From an uncultured Actinomycetes bacterium (GTDB lineage Bacteria > Actinomycetota > Actinomycetes > S36-B12 > UBA10799), in the NCBI GenBank assembly GCA_946803585.1, contig CAMPEQ010000010.1, positions 79,052-143,051 of the forward strand: a stretch of 64,000 nt of DNA, read 5' to 3'. The notes beneath the pieces are model-generated. The model was given only the letters and a program-made list of their open reading frames with translations, did no database searches and was not told where the DNA came from. The position numbers and the translations under genes were made by a program. Within the stretch, counting starts at the first letter, position 1. Each line of letters begins with the position of its first letter. Shown here in pieces: positions 40,560 to 51,060 of this stretch.

Positions 40560-42686
40560 ATGACATACGTTGTTCCGCCCGCAGTCGCTTGGCCCGGATC
40601 TTGGGAACCGCTTGGGGTAACTGCCGACGAGGGTGGGGTCAACGTCGCCCTATGGGCCGAGGGCGCCGAGCAGGTCGAGTTCTGCCTGATTGCCGATGAT
40701 GGTTCGGAGTACCGAGTCGATTTGGCGGAGTCAACGTTCCACGTCTTCCATGGCTACATCCCCGGGGTGAAGGTGGGCGCCCACTACGGGTTCCGCGTCC
40801 ACGGCCCATGGGATCCTGAGAATGGCTTGCGGTTCAATCCCAATAAGTTGCTCCTAGATCCGTACGCCAAGGCGATCGACGGCGCTATCGAACCTGGTCC
40901 AGCGATCTTCGGCCACGTCGACACCGACGACCTAGTCATGAGCGACCTCGACTCTGGTGAGGCGATGCCACTGTCCGTTGTTGTTCGGGATGAGTTCGAT
41001 TGGGAAGGGGATCACCCGCCGAACACTCGCTGGAGTAACACCGTCATCTACGAGATGCACGTCAAAGGGTTCACCAAGCTGAACCCGGATGTACCGGAGA
41101 ACCTGCGCGGAACGTACGCCGGGCTAGCTCAGCCAGCGGTAGTCGACTACCTGCGCCGACTAGGCGTTACCGCCGTAGAACTGCTCCCCATCCATCACTT
41201 CATCGACGAGATGTTCTTACTCGAGCAGGGGTTCAACAACTACTGGGGTTACAACTCCATCGGGTACTTCGCCCCGCACGGCGCCTACAGTTCCGAGGGA
41301 ACCAGAGGCGGGCAGGTTCGAGAGTTTAAGCAGATGGTCAAGGCCATGCACGATGCCGGGATTGAGGTCATCCTCGATGTCGTCTACAACCACACTGCTG
41401 AAGGCAACCAAGGCGGACCAACCCTGAGCTTTCGCGGTGTAGCTAACCAGGCCTACTACAAACTCGGGGCCGAGGATCCGCGCTACTACGCCGACTACAC
41501 CGGCTGCGGAAACACCCTCAAGGCATCCGCACCCAAGGTGCTCCAGCTGATTATGGATTCGCTGCGGTACTGGGTAGAGGAAATGCACGTCGACGGATTC
41601 CGGTTCGACCTCGCGAGCGCACTAGCTCGATCGTTCCACGACGTTGACATGCTGTCGGCTTTTCTCACCACAATGAGTCAGGATCCCGTCCTACGCAAGG
41701 TGAAGCTGATTGCCGAACCGTGGGATATCGGCTCGGGTGGCTACCAGGTCGGTGAGTTCCCGCCGCTGTGGACCGAGTGGAATGACAAGTATCGAGACTG
41801 CTTGCGGGACTGGTGGCGTAGCGAGGCAAGCGTCGGAGAACTCGGCTGGCGCCTCTCGGGCTCGGCAGACCTCTACTCTTCTGAGGGCCGCCAGCCTTAC
41901 TCCTCCATCAACTTTGTCACCGCCCACGATGGGTTCACCCTGCGCGACCTGGTGACGTATCAGGACAAACACAACGAGGCCAACGGCGAAGACAACCGTG
42001 ATGGCAACAACTCCAACCGGGCGTGGAACTCCGGGGTGGAGGGAGAAACCGACGACCAAGAGATCAACCGTCTACGTCTGCGCCGCATCAGGGATCTACT
42101 CACCACTCTGCTGTTAGCAAGTGGAACTCCCATGCTTGTCGCCGGTGACGAGATCGGGCGCACTCAAGGTGGCAACAACAACGCCTACTGTCAGGACAAC
42201 GAGATCTCCTGGATCGACTGGGACCTCGCGGACTGGCAGCGCGACCTCTTTGAGTTCACCCGCACCTTGCTGCGGATTCGCCGCGAACACCGGGTCTTTC
42301 GTCAGCGTTACTTCTTCGAGGGCCAACCAGTCAAGGAAGGCGGTCCTGAGGACCTCGCATGGTTTGCCAAAGACGGCGAGATCATGTCTGGAGACGAGTG
42401 GAATGCTGGCGACACCCGGGCGATCGGGATGTACCTAGCGGGCAAGTTACGGTCACGTACGGCGGAGGGTCGGCCCCAGCACGACTCGTCCTTCTTGCTC
42501 CTGATGAATGCAGGAATGGACCCGGCTGACTTTGTACTTCCGCAACCTCCCTACGGTCGGCTATACCGTTCGATCCTTGATTCGTCGAAGGCGATTCCCA
42601 CCCCGGCCCTGCACGAGGACGCCGCAGGTGACGTGATCTCACTCGAACCATTCGCTGCCGTGCTCTTGGAAGTCACCAAACACTGA
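40560..42686 (+). CDS. glgX: Glycogen debranching enzyme
   Basis: Isoamylase-type GH13 enzyme that cleaves alpha-1,6 branches in glycogen. The 708-residue protein has an N-terminal CBM48/E-set domain (about 10-120). The GH13 core has VILDVVYNHTAEG (about 270), nucleophile aspartate in DGFRFDLASALAR (near 350), acid glutamate in LIAEPWDIGSGGYQVG (near 384) and third aspartate in TAHDGFTLRD (near 457). GGGAG-type ribosome site AAAGGGAG lies nine bases before the ATG. It heads glgX-glgE-glgB, although glgE seems to have its own promoter. Confidence 0.95.
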   Translation: MTYVVPPAVAWPGSWEPLGVTADEGGVNVALWAEGAEQVEFCLIADDGSEYRVDLAESTFHVFHGYIPGVKVGAHYGFRVHGPWDPENGLRFNPNKLLLDPYAKAIDGAIEPGPAIFGHVDTDDLVMSDLDSGEAMPLSVVVRDEFDWEGDHPPNTRWSNTVIYEMHVKGFTKLNPDVPENLRGTYAGLAQPAVVDYLRRLGVTAVELLPIHHFIDEMFLLEQGFNNYWGYNSIGYFAPHGAYSSEGTRGGQVREFKQMVKAMHDAGIEVILDVVYNHTAEGNQGGPTLSFRGVANQAYYKLGAEDPRYYADYTGCGNTLKASAPKVLQLIMDSLRYWVEEMHVDGFRFDLASALARSFHDVDMLSAFLTTMSQDPVLRKVKLIAEPWDIGSGGYQVGEFPPLWTEWNDKYRDCLRDWWRSEASVGELGWRLSGSADLYSSEGRQPYSSINFVTAHDGFTLRDLVTYQDKHNEANGEDNRDGNNSNRAWNSGVEGETDDQEINRLRLRRIRDLLTTLLLASGTPMLVAGDEIGRTQGGNNNAYCQDNEISWIDWDLADWQRDLFEFTRTLLRIRREHRVFRQRYFFEGQPVKEGGPEDLAWFAKDGEIMSGDEWNAGDTRAIGMYLAGKLRSRTAEGRPQHDSSFLLLMNAGMDPADFVLPQPPYGRLYRSILDSSKAIPTPALHEDAAGDVISLEPFAAVLLEVTKH

Positions 42687-42749
42687 GATCACGTCGCACG
42701 AACGCCGGAACCTTCGCCGCGCGAAGGTGCATCCGAGTCGGTGGCCCAC

Positions 42750-42755
42750 TAGCGT
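42750..42755 (+). promoter_or_regulatory. Putative -10 element of glgE
   Basis: TAGCGT followed by six bases and the glgE GTG at 42762. A small CCTTCG/CGAAGG hairpin lies between glgX and this element, so glgE-glgB may start its own leaderless mRNA. Confidence 0.45.
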
Positions 42756-42761
42756 TCAAGG

Positions 42762-44816
42762 GTGACAGATCAACTCAGTAGTCCAGGGGCTCCGACCCCC
42801 GAGGCCGAACGAACCTGGCGGGAACTCAAGAGCCAGTCGCTTACTCCACCGGAAACCCTCAACGGGCGCATTCCCATCTTGGATGTGGAACCGTCAGTAG
42901 AGTCCGGCCGCCGCCCGGCTAAAGCCGTTGTTGGCGAACTCGTCGAGGTCTCAGCGACGGTATTTCGGGAAGGCCACGACCTCATTGGGGTTTCAGTCGT
43001 ACTTCGCAATCCATCGGGAGTTGTCACACAGACCTCGCAACTGACTGCTGTGGGCTCGGGCTTAGACCGTTGGGCTGGTGAAATCCGACCAGACGAGGCC
43101 GGTGATTGGACCTTCACGATCCAGGGGTGGGCTGACCCGATCGCCACCTGGATCCACCGGGCACATATCAAGATTCCGGCCGGATTAGACGTCGACCTCG
43201 AACTAGTTGAAGGTGGTCTGCTCTTTGACCGCGCCGCCGCGTCTGCGACGGTTCCGGATGCTCGAAAGGCTTACCAAGCGGCAGCCGCGAACCTTCGCGA
43301 TGAATCCTTGTCTGCCCAAGAACGTCTTGATTTGGCAACAAACGACGAGCTACTCGACATATTCGCCGAGGACCCGCTACGGGACCTTGTTACCGACTGC
43401 GGACCGTGGCCACTTCGAGTAGATCGCCGCCGAGCCCTGGTAGGCAGCTGGTACGAGATGTTCCCTCGCTCTGAGGGCGCGACACTCGATCCGCAGGTCT
43501 CCGGCACCTTCGCGACCGCTGCCAAGCGCCTACCAGCAATCGCCGCAATGGAATTTGATGTCGTCTATCTGCCACCGATCCACCCCATCGGGGAGATCAA
43601 TCGGAAGGGCCCGAATAACAACACTGAGTCTGGACCACAGGATCCTGGATCACCGTGGGCAATCGGCTCAGCTCAGGGGGGCCACGAGTCCGTCCACCCT
43701 GACCTCGGCACCCTGGCCGACTTCGATCGATTCGTCGCGACAGCCCGAGATCTCGATATAGAGATTGCCCTTGACCTGGCCCTACAAGTTGCTCCTGACC
43801 ATCCGTGGGCAACCGAGGGTAAGCCATGGTTCATGGTCCGAGCGGACGGAACGATCGCCTTTGCGGAGAACCCGCCCAAGAAGTACCAGGACATCTACCC
43901 GATGTGGTTCGACGGTGATCCGCAGGGCCTGATCGACGAGGTACTCCGAGTCATCCGGTTCTGGGCGGACCGAGGGGTACGGATCTTCCGAGTCGACAAT
44001 CCGCACACCAAGCCGGTCCGATTCTGGGATCAGGTCCTAGGCGAGATCTATCGGACTGACCCCGACATCCTGTTCTTAGCGGAGGCGTTCACCCGCCCGC
44101 CTATGATGCGCGCACTTGCCGAGGTCGGATTCCATCAGAGCTACTCGTACTTCACCTGGCGCAACGAGAAGTGGGAGATCGAGGAGTACCTCACGGAGCT
44201 AGCGGACGATACGGCCGCGTACATGCGGCCAAACTTCTTCGTCAATACACCGGACATTTTGCCGGCGTATCTGCAGTATGGCGGCCCGGCAGCCTTCGCG
44301 ATTCGGGCGACATTGGCAGCCACCCTAGCCCCAACCTGGGGCGTTTACGCCGGCTTCGAGTTGTTCGAACACGTTGCGGTCAAGGCCGGTTCCGAGGAGT
44401 ACCTCAACAGCGAGAAATACGAGTTGCGACCGCGGGACTGGGAAGAAGCACGGGCCAGCGGAAACAGCCTGGTCGACTACATCACGCTACTCAACGACAC
44501 TCGTCGCAACCATCCTGCCCTACAGACCCTACGAGGTCTCACCTTCCACTCGGTGGACAACGAGAAGGTAATTGCCTACTCCCGTCGTGACGGCGCCGAC
44601 ACGATCATCGTGATCTGCACGCTGGACCCCTACGGTGTTCAAGAGGCAACCGTGCACTTTGACATGGCCGCCTTGGGCTTCGAATGGTCAGCAGACTTCA
44701 GAGCTCACGATGAGGTCACCAATAGCTCTTGGGTTTGGAACGCCAACCCCTACATCCGGATTGATCCCAACCAAGCGTGTGCCCATATCGTGCGGGTCCA
44801 ACGCGGAACGGTGTAA
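42762..44816 (+). CDS. glgE: Maltose-1-phosphate maltosyltransferase
   Basis: Transfers maltosyl units from maltose-1-phosphate to alpha-1,4-glucan chains (GH13_3). The 684 residues have an N-terminal beta domain (to about 130), a helical insert and the catalytic barrel. FDVVYLPPIHPIGEINRKGPNN (about 262-283), nucleophile aspartate in FRVDNPHTKPVRFWD (near 412) and acid glutamate in FLAEAFTRPPMMRAL (near 441) are diagnostic for GlgE. The pathway also needs TreS-Mak or GlgC/GlgM, neither of which is in the window. It is followed after three bases by glgB, the common glgE-glgB arrangement. Confidence 0.97.
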   Translation: MTDQLSSPGAPTPEAERTWRELKSQSLTPPETLNGRIPILDVEPSVESGRRPAKAVVGELVEVSATVFREGHDLIGVSVVLRNPSGVVTQTSQLTAVGSGLDRWAGEIRPDEAGDWTFTIQGWADPIATWIHRAHIKIPAGLDVDLELVEGGLLFDRAAASATVPDARKAYQAAAANLRDESLSAQERLDLATNDELLDIFAEDPLRDLVTDCGPWPLRVDRRRALVGSWYEMFPRSEGATLDPQVSGTFATAAKRLPAIAAMEFDVVYLPPIHPIGEINRKGPNNNTESGPQDPGSPWAIGSAQGGHESVHPDLGTLADFDRFVATARDLDIEIALDLALQVAPDHPWATEGKPWFMVRADGTIAFAENPPKKYQDIYPMWFDGDPQGLIDEVLRVIRFWADRGVRIFRVDNPHTKPVRFWDQVLGEIYRTDPDILFLAEAFTRPPMMRALAEVGFHQSYSYFTWRNEKWEIEEYLTELADDTAAYMRPNFFVNTPDILPAYLQYGGPAAFAIRATLAATLAPTWGVYAGFELFEHVAVKAGSEEYLNSEKYELRPRDWEEARASGNSLVDYITLLNDTRRNHPALQTLRGLTFHSVDNEKVIAYSRRDGADTIIVICTLDPYGVQEATVHFDMAALGFEWSADFRAHDEVTNSSWVWNANPYIRIDPNQACAHIVRVQRGTV

Positions 44817-44819
44817 CAG

Positions 44820-47003
44820 ATGTCTGCAGCAATCCCGGCCGAGGTCGACTTCGCCGCAATCGATGCCCTTGTCGACGGTACCCACGCTCAACCGCATGAC
44901 ATCCTCGGTCCCCACGCCGCCGACGAATCCGTCACGATCCGAGTCCTTCGACCAAACGCTAGTGGCGTCGATGTCGTGGTCGGTGACCAGACGTACCCGA
45001 TGGCGCATGTCCACCGCGGAGTGTGGGCAGCAGCAGTCAATGGCGCAGAGGTTCCGGACTACCGACTCTCGGTCGCCTACGACGGCGACGCCCTCCCAGC
45101 TGATGACCCTTACCGGTTCCTGCCAAGTCTGGGCGAGGTCGACCAGCACCTCATCTCCGAGGGGCGCCACGAGCAGGTTTGGCAAGTTATGGGCGCCCAC
45201 ACCCACATCTACGAGACTGCGCATGGGCCCGTACACGGTGTCTCATTCGCGGTATGGGCACCAAACGCGAAGGGTGTTCGCGTAGTTGGTGATTTCAACT
45301 ACTGGGATGGCACCTCGACGCCAATGCGTTCGCTGGGGTCGACTGGGATTTGGGAGCTGTTCATCCCCGAGATCGGCGACGGCACACGCTACAAGTTCGA
45401 TGTTCTGGGCCACGACGGGATTCGCCGGCAAAAGGCTGACCCATACGCCAGCGCCACCGAAGTACCCCCTGCCACGGCCTCCGTGGTCTTCACCTCCGAC
45501 TTCTCCTGGAATGACAACAGGTGGCTAGAAGCTCGCGCGCAGACAGATCCCCACACTGCGGCCATGAGCATCTACGAAGTTCATCTCGCGTCTTGGCGGC
45601 CAGGGCTGTCTTACGATGAACTCGCAACTGAACTCGTCGAATACGTGACAACAAATGGCTTCACCCACGTCGAGTTCCTCCCCGTGATGGAACACCCGTT
45701 TGGCGGCTCGTGGGGTTATCAGGTCACGTCCTATTACGCACCGACGTCTCGACTCGGCGACCCCGATGGCCTTCGACATCTCATCGACTCATTGCATTCC
45801 GCAGGCATTGGGGTCTTTGTCGACTGGGTCCCCGCGCACTTCCCCAAGGACGAGTTCGCACTTGCCCGCTTCGATGGAACGCCCCTATTCGAGCACCCCG
45901 ATCCGCTGCGTGGGGAGCATCCCGACTGGGGCACCTACGTATTCGACTTTGGTCGGCGGGAGGTCCGCAACTTCCTAGTCGCTAACGCAATCTACTGGTG
46001 CGAAGAGTTCCACGTCGACGGACTACGCGTCGACGCCGTCGCATCGATGATCTACCTCGACTATTCCCGAGAGCCGGGCGAATGGGTTCCCAACGCGCTC
46101 GGTGGGCGAGAGAACCTCGAGGCAGTCGACTTCATCAAAGAGATGAATGCCACCGTCTATAAGCGTGTACCAGGGGTCGTCACCATCGCAGAGGAATCGA
46201 CCTCGTGGCCGGGCGTGACCCAACCGACTCACCTGGGTGGGCTGGGTTTTGGCCTCAAATGGAATATGGGCTGGATGAACGATGCACTGCGCTACCTACA
46301 GCAGGAACCGATCTACCGGCAGTACCACCACGACAAGCTCACCTTCGCATTGATGTACGCATGGAGTGAGAACTTCGTACTGCCGATTAGCCACGATGAG
46401 GTTGTTCATGGCAAAGGCTCGCTACTGCGAAAGATCCCCGGTGACCGCTGGCAGCAACTGGCAACAGTTCGAGCATTCCTTGCCTACATGTGGGCCCACC
46501 CGGGCAAGCAACTGCTCTTCATGGGCCAGGAGTTCGCCCAGGATGCAGAGTGGAGCGAGGAGCGCGGACTTGACTGGTGGCTGACCGAACACGGTGAGCA
46601 CCGCGGCGTCCAAGACATGTTGCGCAACGCCAACGAGATCTACGGCGCGACGCCAGCCCTATGGCAACTCGATCACGACCCGCGCGGCTTCGAGTGGATC
46701 GATGCCAACGACGCCCCGAACAACACATTCTCCTGGCTACGCTGGGATGCCGACGGCGGAGTGCTGGCAAGTATCGTGAACTTCTCTGCCATTCCGCATC
46801 ACAACTACCGACTCGGACTACCCTTCGCCGGGCAGTGGGATGAGGTTCTCAATACTGACGCCGACGTCTACGGCGGCTCGGGCGTTGGGAACTTCGGAAG
46901 TGTCCACGCAGACGAGCACGAGTGGCACGGTCGTCCGGCTTCGGCCGAAGTGAGCTTGCCACCTCTGGGCGCTGTCTGGCTGAGATACCGCCCGAATCCG
47001 TAA
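44820..47003 (+). CDS. glgB: 1,4-alpha-glucan branching enzyme
   Basis: GH13 branching enzyme creating alpha-1,6 links in glycogen. The 727 residues fit the four-domain actinobacterial type with an extra N1 domain (about 1-120) and a CBM48 (about 130-225, [21 protein letters not shown]). The core has [16 protein letters not shown] (near 340), nucleophile aspartate in [16 protein letters not shown] (near 405), glutamate in [15 protein letters not shown] (near 458) and aspartate in [13 protein letters not shown] (near 526). It works with GlgE to make branched glucan. A second, GH57-type branching enzyme is encoded at 33810. Confidence 0.97.
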   Translation: MSAAIPAEVDFAAIDALVDGTHAQPHDILGPHAADESVTIRVLRPNASGVDVVVGDQTYPMAHVHRGVWAAAVNGAEVPDYRLSVAYDGDALPADDPYRFLPSLGEVDQHLISEGRHEQVWQVMGAHTHIYETAHGPVHGVSFAVWAPNAKGVRVVGDFNYWDGTSTPMRSLGSTGIWELFIPEIGDGTRYKFDVLGHDGIRRQKADPYASATEVPPATASVVFTSDFSWNDNRWLEARAQTDPHTAAMSIYEVHLASWRPGLSYDELATELVEYVTTNGFTHVEFLPVMEHPFGGSWGYQVTSYYAPTSRLGDPDGLRHLIDSLHSAGIGVFVDWVPAHFPKDEFALARFDGTPLFEHPDPLRGEHPDWGTYVFDFGRREVRNFLVANAIYWCEEFHVDGLRVDAVASMIYLDYSREPGEWVPNALGGRENLEAVDFIKEMNATVYKRVPGVVTIAEESTSWPGVTQPTHLGGLGFGLKWNMGWMNDALRYLQQEPIYRQYHHDKLTFALMYAWSENFVLPISHDEVVHGKGSLLRKIPGDRWQQLATVRAFLAYMWAHPGKQLLFMGQEFAQDAEWSEERGLDWWLTEHGEHRGVQDMLRNANEIYGATPALWQLDHDPRGFEWIDANDAPNNTFSWLRWDADGGVLASIVNFSAIPHHNYRLGLPFAGQWDEVLNTDADVYGGSGVGNFGSVHADEHEWHGRPASAEVSLPPLGAVWLRYRPNP

Positions 47004-47077
47004 CTGACTACCGGACGCAGTGCATCCACAGTTCGTCCTCGCTCAACCACTGCTCGCTTTATGAGTGGGGCGCTTAC

Positions 47078-48448
47078 CTAGCGGTGGTCAGAGTCGTCTG
47101 GGCCACTCGCCCAGTCCGTCGCTCTGGCGCGACGCGCGCGGTCAGCTTGCTCGTCGGCGACATCGCGCATCGCTTCCGCCGGAAAGTACAGCGCCTCGAC
47201 CGTGACTGGCCCCGGAGCAACGTCGACGAGCAGGGTCGATAGTCCCAGGGCTCGCTGGAACGGCCCTTGCCGTAGCGATACCGATTGAGTACGGGCATGC
47301 GGTACGACGGACAGATGGCGAGTCAGATACCCCCGCCGAGTCACGAAGACCAGGTCGCTCGCGCCATAGGCAAGCTGGGAATGCTGGATCGGTGCCCGCC
47401 ACCGAGACCGCGTAGGCGCCCCAGTCAGCGCGATCTGATCGACGTCGACGCCGGGAAGCACCTGCGCGAGCACCTGCATCGCAAGCTCGCGCGTGGCCAC
47501 GGGGATCAACGTTGTTGATGCCAGCCCCGCTTGACTTCCGCCATCGCCGCCTGAGCTCACCCCCGCGACAGTCAGTCTGATCCGAACCCAGCCACGGCTA
47601 CGCCATAGCAACGGTTCGACGATGTCGATCGCCGCAACTCGACCATGTGGAACGGTTTGTGCTGTCTTCTCGAGTAGCCCTCGCCGCAGCCTCACACCGT
47701 CTTTTGCCTTAGCAACCGTGAAGCCGTACAGCGCGAAGAACTCCGAGACGACCATCAGCAATGGGATCCCGCCAGTAACCGGTAGCAGAAGCAGTCCCCC
47801 GGCGCCCTCGACGGTGAAGGTGAACAGAAAGAGTGCGGCGGTCAGGAGTAGGAGACCGAAGGTCACGGTGCGCAGCAGCAGCGACACGATGAGGTCACCG
47901 GTAGCCACTGTCGTGATGAGCTCTTCAGGCGTTTCAACTCCAGGCTCGTCCTCATCGTGGGCACCGGCCGCCCGCGCGAGTAGTTCGGTGCGCATCGCCT
48001 CTGCCTCAGCAAGTGTCAGATAGGCCATCGAGACCTTCGAGTTACTCCCTCCGGCAACGTCGATCCGAACAACTGCCAAACCTACAAACCGCGCAACGAT
48101 CGGTTGTTCGACATCCACCGCCTGCAACCGTGAAAGCTGAACTTTGCGTTCGTTCCGGTTGAGAATTCCGTCATCGATTCGCAGGTCACCGCTGGCGTCG
48201 AACCAGTAGGTGTAGCGCCGCCACTGCAGGTACTTGACTCCCACAATCACCAGACAGATCAACACAATGGTCGGCCCAGCAATCGGCACCCCAACCGTTT
48301 CACTTCGCCAGAGGAAGCCCCCGTTCATAAAGAACGACGCGATAAACAACGCCGGGATGATGGGGACTGTCGACACCAGTGGCGAGAGCCGATTCAACTG
48401 GTGACGCTCGGCAAGTTCGTCGGCTGGCTGGCCGTAACTCTCACTCAC
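47078..48448 (-). CDS. PH-domain (bPH2/DUF304) membrane protein, YdbT-like
   Basis: A 456-residue membrane protein. It has two N-terminal transmembrane helices, then a bPH2 domain (YWFDASGDLRIDDGILNRNERKVQLSRLQAVDVEQPIVAR). More helices near residues 190-250 precede a second bPH2 copy (VRLRRGLLEKTAQTVPHGRVAAIDIVEPLL), and a third copy lies near the C-terminus (TRRGYLTRHLSVVPHARTQSVSLRQGPFQR). The pair with the smaller upstream gene (four-base overlap) is the YdbT-YdbS arrangement. Molecular role poorly known; membrane stress or peptide resistance has been suggested for the Bacillus pair. Convergent with glgB. Confidence 0.85.
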   Translation of the reverse strand: MSESYGQPADELAERHQLNRLSPLVSTVPIIPALFIASFFMNGGFLWRSETVGVPIAGPTIVLICLVIVGVKYLQWRRYTYWFDASGDLRIDDGILNRNERKVQLSRLQAVDVEQPIVARFVGLAVVRIDVAGGSNSKVSMAYLTLAEAEAMRTELLARAAGAHDEDEPGVETPEELITTVATGDLIVSLLLRTVTFGLLLLTAALFLFTFTVEGAGGLLLLPVTGGIPLLMVVSEFFALYGFTVAKAKDGVRLRRGLLEKTAQTVPHGRVAAIDIVEPLLWRSRGWVRIRLTVAGVSSGGDGGSQAGLASTTLIPVATRELAMQVLAQVLPGVDVDQIALTGAPTRSRWRAPIQHSQLAYGASDLVFVTRRGYLTRHLSVVPHARTQSVSLRQGPFQRALGLSTLLVDVAPGPVTVEALYFPAEAMRDVADEQADRARRARATDWASGPDDSDHR

Positions 48449-48948
48449 AGGCCTGCAGCCCGTTCCTCACCGAGATGTGCCAGCCGATCTCGCAACGCAC
48501 CGGCAACCTCAGGTGTCAGCCCCGGGATCGTGGCGTCAGAGGTCGCGGCGGCTGTGTGAAGCTGCAGCGTCGCGATTCCAAAGTACCGATCGATCGGCCC
48601 GGCCGCGACATCGACGAGCTGCATCCGACCGTAGGGGACGATCACCAGCCGCTTGAACATGAATCCTCGCGTCACAACCAGATCGTCAGTGCGCTCGGTG
48701 TAGGCCCACGACTTAGTCCGGCGGGCGATAAACCACATTCCCCAGAAGAACGCGATGGCCCCGGCCAACCCCACTACCACCGGAATCACAGGCGGCACAC
48801 CCGGAATCACCACGAGTAACGCGACGACCCCGGCGGCTATCGGCACAAACAGCAGCCAGGAAATCCAGCGTGCGACGGTCAGCTTCGGACTAACTCGCTG
48901 CCAGTCCAGTCCTGGTGGCGCGAATGTCTCATCAATAGTCTTGTCCAC
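48445..48948 (-). CDS. PH-domain (bPH2/DUF304) membrane protein, YdbS-like
   Basis: A 167-residue protein with two adjacent transmembrane helices (about 30-75). One bPH2 domain follows (RTDDLVVTRGFMFKRLVIVPYGRMQLVDVAAGPIDRYFGIATLQLHTA). The GTG start lies six bases after CACACT. It is translationally coupled to the larger YdbT-like gene and diverges from murT. The two probably form one membrane complex. Confidence 0.85.
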   Translation of the reverse strand: MDKTIDETFAPPGLDWQRVSPKLTVARWISWLLFVPIAAGVVALLVVIPGVPPVIPVVVGLAGAIAFFWGMWFIARRTKSWAYTERTDDLVVTRGFMFKRLVIVPYGRMQLVDVAAGPIDRYFGIATLQLHTAAATSDATIPGLTPEVAGALRDRLAHLGEERAAGL

Positions 48949-49029
48949 CGATCCAGTGTGCCGTCCGATGCTGGGACGAGCGAGGGCAGGCAGTAGGTGT
49001 CGCCGACTAGATCCACCGACGTCGCCGCA

Positions 49030-49035
49030 TAGGGT
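49030..49035 (+). promoter_or_regulatory. Putative -10 element of murT-gatD
   Basis: TAGGGT followed by six bases and the murT GTG at 49042, the same leaderless layout as elsewhere. Confidence 0.5.
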
Positions 49036-49041
49036 GACCCT

Positions 49042-50310
49042 GTGAGTCTCACCATGCGCACCCGATTCGCTATTTCCGTGGGCCGATCCGTCGCGGCGGT
49101 CTCACGAATGGCCGGGCGGGGCGAAGGCATGGTGGTGGGTGGCAAGGTCACCCTCAAACTGGCGCCCCGAGCTATCGCTGATCTTGCCAACGATCGCGTC
49201 GCCGTGCTGGTGTCAGCCACCAACGGAAAGACCTCCACAACCCGGCTACTTGCAAATGCAGTCGAGCAGCTCGGTCCCGTGCTGAGCGCACAGACCGGCG
49301 CAAATATGACCTCGGGGGTAGTCACGACCTTGGCTAATGGCGGCCTTGACACCATCGCGGTACTCGAGGTCGACGAGGCATACCTGCCGATGGTCACCGC
49401 CGACACAAACCCCAGAGTGATTCTGCTCGGTAATCTCAGCCGCGATCAGCTCGACCGCATGAACGAGGTCGCGATGACGGCGCGCAAATGGCGCAGAATG
49501 CTCGCAGATCATCCGAATGTCACCGTCGTTGCCAATGCCGACGATCCCATCGTTACCTATGCCGCCGAGCAGGCCCCGAACGTTGTCTGGGTTGCCGGTG
49601 GCCAAGTGTGGACTGCAGATTCAGCCGTTTGTCCCGAGTGCGGGACCCTGCTCTCACGCGATGGTTCTCACTGGCACTGCACTGGCTGCCAGCGATCACG
49701 CCCAGACCCGACTTGGTTCCTCGAGTGGGCTGACTCCCGCGGAACGGCAGTTGCCCCCGATGGTGAACGGTTCAATCTGAGCGGACTGCAGCTTCCAGGC
49801 CGGTTCAACGCAAGCAACGCAACGATGGCGCTGGCTGTGTGCGAACAGCTTGGGCTCAATCTGACCGAGTCGGTCGAACGAATGTGTGAGGTTCAAGCCG
49901 TCTCCGGTCGCTACGCGATCGTGCAAGTGGGGGACCTGAAGATCCGCCTGCTGCTGGCCAAGAACCCAGCTGGGTGGACCGAACTCGTCGACGTTATGCC
50001 TCCGGCTCCGGCACCTGTCATTGTCACGATCAACTCCAACGCGGCCGATGGGCGAGATCCGTCGTGGCTATGGGATGTGCCGTTCGAACGACTACGCGGC
50101 CGGACCGTCATCGCCACCGGTGACCGTCGCCGCGACCTGGCAGTTCGGCTACTGCACGCCGAGGTTGATCATGTCGTGATCGCCGACCCTTACGCCGCCA
50201 ACGCACCGCTACCAGAAGCCGCCCGTGACCTCGACATCATCGACAATGCCGCAACTTACACCGGCTTCCATGCCCTACGAACCAGTGCAGCGCGAGAGGC
50301 CGGCAAATGA
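49042..50310 (+). CDS. murT: Lipid II isoglutaminyl synthase subunit MurT
   Basis: Mur-ligase-like ATPase subunit that, with GatD, amidates the D-glutamate of lipid II. The 422 residues include the ATP-binding loop VSATNGKTSTTRLLA (about 54-68) and the central domain with ILLGNLSRDQLDRMNEV (about 130). A four-cysteine zinc ribbon reads CPECGTLL...HWHCTGC (about 198-219), the MurT hallmark. The C-terminal DUF1727 region includes TINSNAADGRDPSWLWDVPFE. It overlaps gatD by four bases. Confidence 0.95.
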   Translation: MSLTMRTRFAISVGRSVAAVSRMAGRGEGMVVGGKVTLKLAPRAIADLANDRVAVLVSATNGKTSTTRLLANAVEQLGPVLSAQTGANMTSGVVTTLANGGLDTIAVLEVDEAYLPMVTADTNPRVILLGNLSRDQLDRMNEVAMTARKWRRMLADHPNVTVVANADDPIVTYAAEQAPNVVWVAGGQVWTADSAVCPECGTLLSRDGSHWHCTGCQRSRPDPTWFLEWADSRGTAVAPDGERFNLSGLQLPGRFNASNATMALAVCEQLGLNLTESVERMCEVQAVSGRYAIVQVGDLKIRLLLAKNPAGWTELVDVMPPAPAPVIVTINSNAADGRDPSWLWDVPFERLRGRTVIATGDRRRDLAVRLLHAEVDHVVIADPYAANAPLPEAARDLDIIDNAATYTGFHALRTSAAREAGK

Positions 50311-51044
50311 CCGAGTCAGCGATAAGAATCGTCTCCATCTACCCCACGCTGTTGGGGACTTACGGTGATGGTGGAAACGTCTTGGCGCTGCGCCACCGTG
50401 CTCGGCTCCACGGCCTAGCTGAGGCGGTGCACGAGGTATCCCCCGGCGACCCGGTTCCGACCGATGCGGACCTCTATGTGATCGGCGGCGGGGAAGATAC
50501 CGCCCAGGTCGCTGCGGCAAACGCACTGCGAGCAGACGGCGGATTACAGCAGGCAGCCGAGCGAGGTGCCGCCATTCTGGCCATCTGTGCCGGTTACCAG
50601 CTGATTGGCACAGAGTTCCCCGACAACCTCGGTCGTCCCGCACCTGGGGTTGGTGTCATCGATATCCGAACCGATCGACTCCCCCAGCGAGCGGTTGGCG
50701 AACTCATTGCCAAACCGTCACAGTTTGCTCCCTCGGGCCTCACTGACTACTTCACCGGTTATGAGAACCACGCGGGGGCAACCCACTTAGGGGACGGGGT
50801 CAGACCGCTGGCAAGCGTTGAATCTGGCATTGGTAACGGCGACGGTACCGAGGGCGCAATCGCTGGTCGAACAATCGGCACCTACCTTCATGGGCCCTGT
50901 TTAGCTCGCAATCCGCAGATCGCCGATCAGCTCCTGAGTTGGGTAACTGACCGAGAACTCGTTGAGATCATCGAAGACGATGTGGTTGCCCTACGGGCAG
51001 AACGCCTCGACTACGTGGCTCGTAATTCCTCGCGCCGCAGCTAG
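50307..51044 (+). CDS. gatD: Lipid II isoglutaminyl synthase glutaminase subunit GatD
   Basis: Class I (CobB/CobQ-like) glutamine amidotransferase of 245 residues that feeds ammonia to MurT. The nucleophile cysteine is in AAILAICAGYQLIGTEF (near residue 94). The histidine is in GTYLHGPCLARNPQIADQLL (near 196), and YENHAG near 154 is typical. It starts inside the murT stop (ATGA). Amidated lipid II is a substrate for cross-linking in Gram-positive walls. It converges with the helicase gene, 16 bases apart. Confidence 0.95.
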   Translation: MTESAIRIVSIYPTLLGTYGDGGNVLALRHRARLHGLAEAVHEVSPGDPVPTDADLYVIGGGEDTAQVAAANALRADGGLQQAAERGAAILAICAGYQLIGTEFPDNLGRPAPGVGVIDIRTDRLPQRAVGELIAKPSQFAPSGLTDYFTGYENHAGATHLGDGVRPLASVESGIGNGDGTEGAIAGRTIGTYLHGPCLARNPQIADQLLSWVTDRELVEIIEDDVVALRAERLDYVARNSSRRS

Positions 51045-51060
51045 ACCAGCGCGCGTATCG

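Noticed and set aside
47004..47077. Possible terminator between glgB and the PH-domain gene
   Set aside because: Only a weak 5-bp stem (CCACT/AGTGG) without a T-run could be found.
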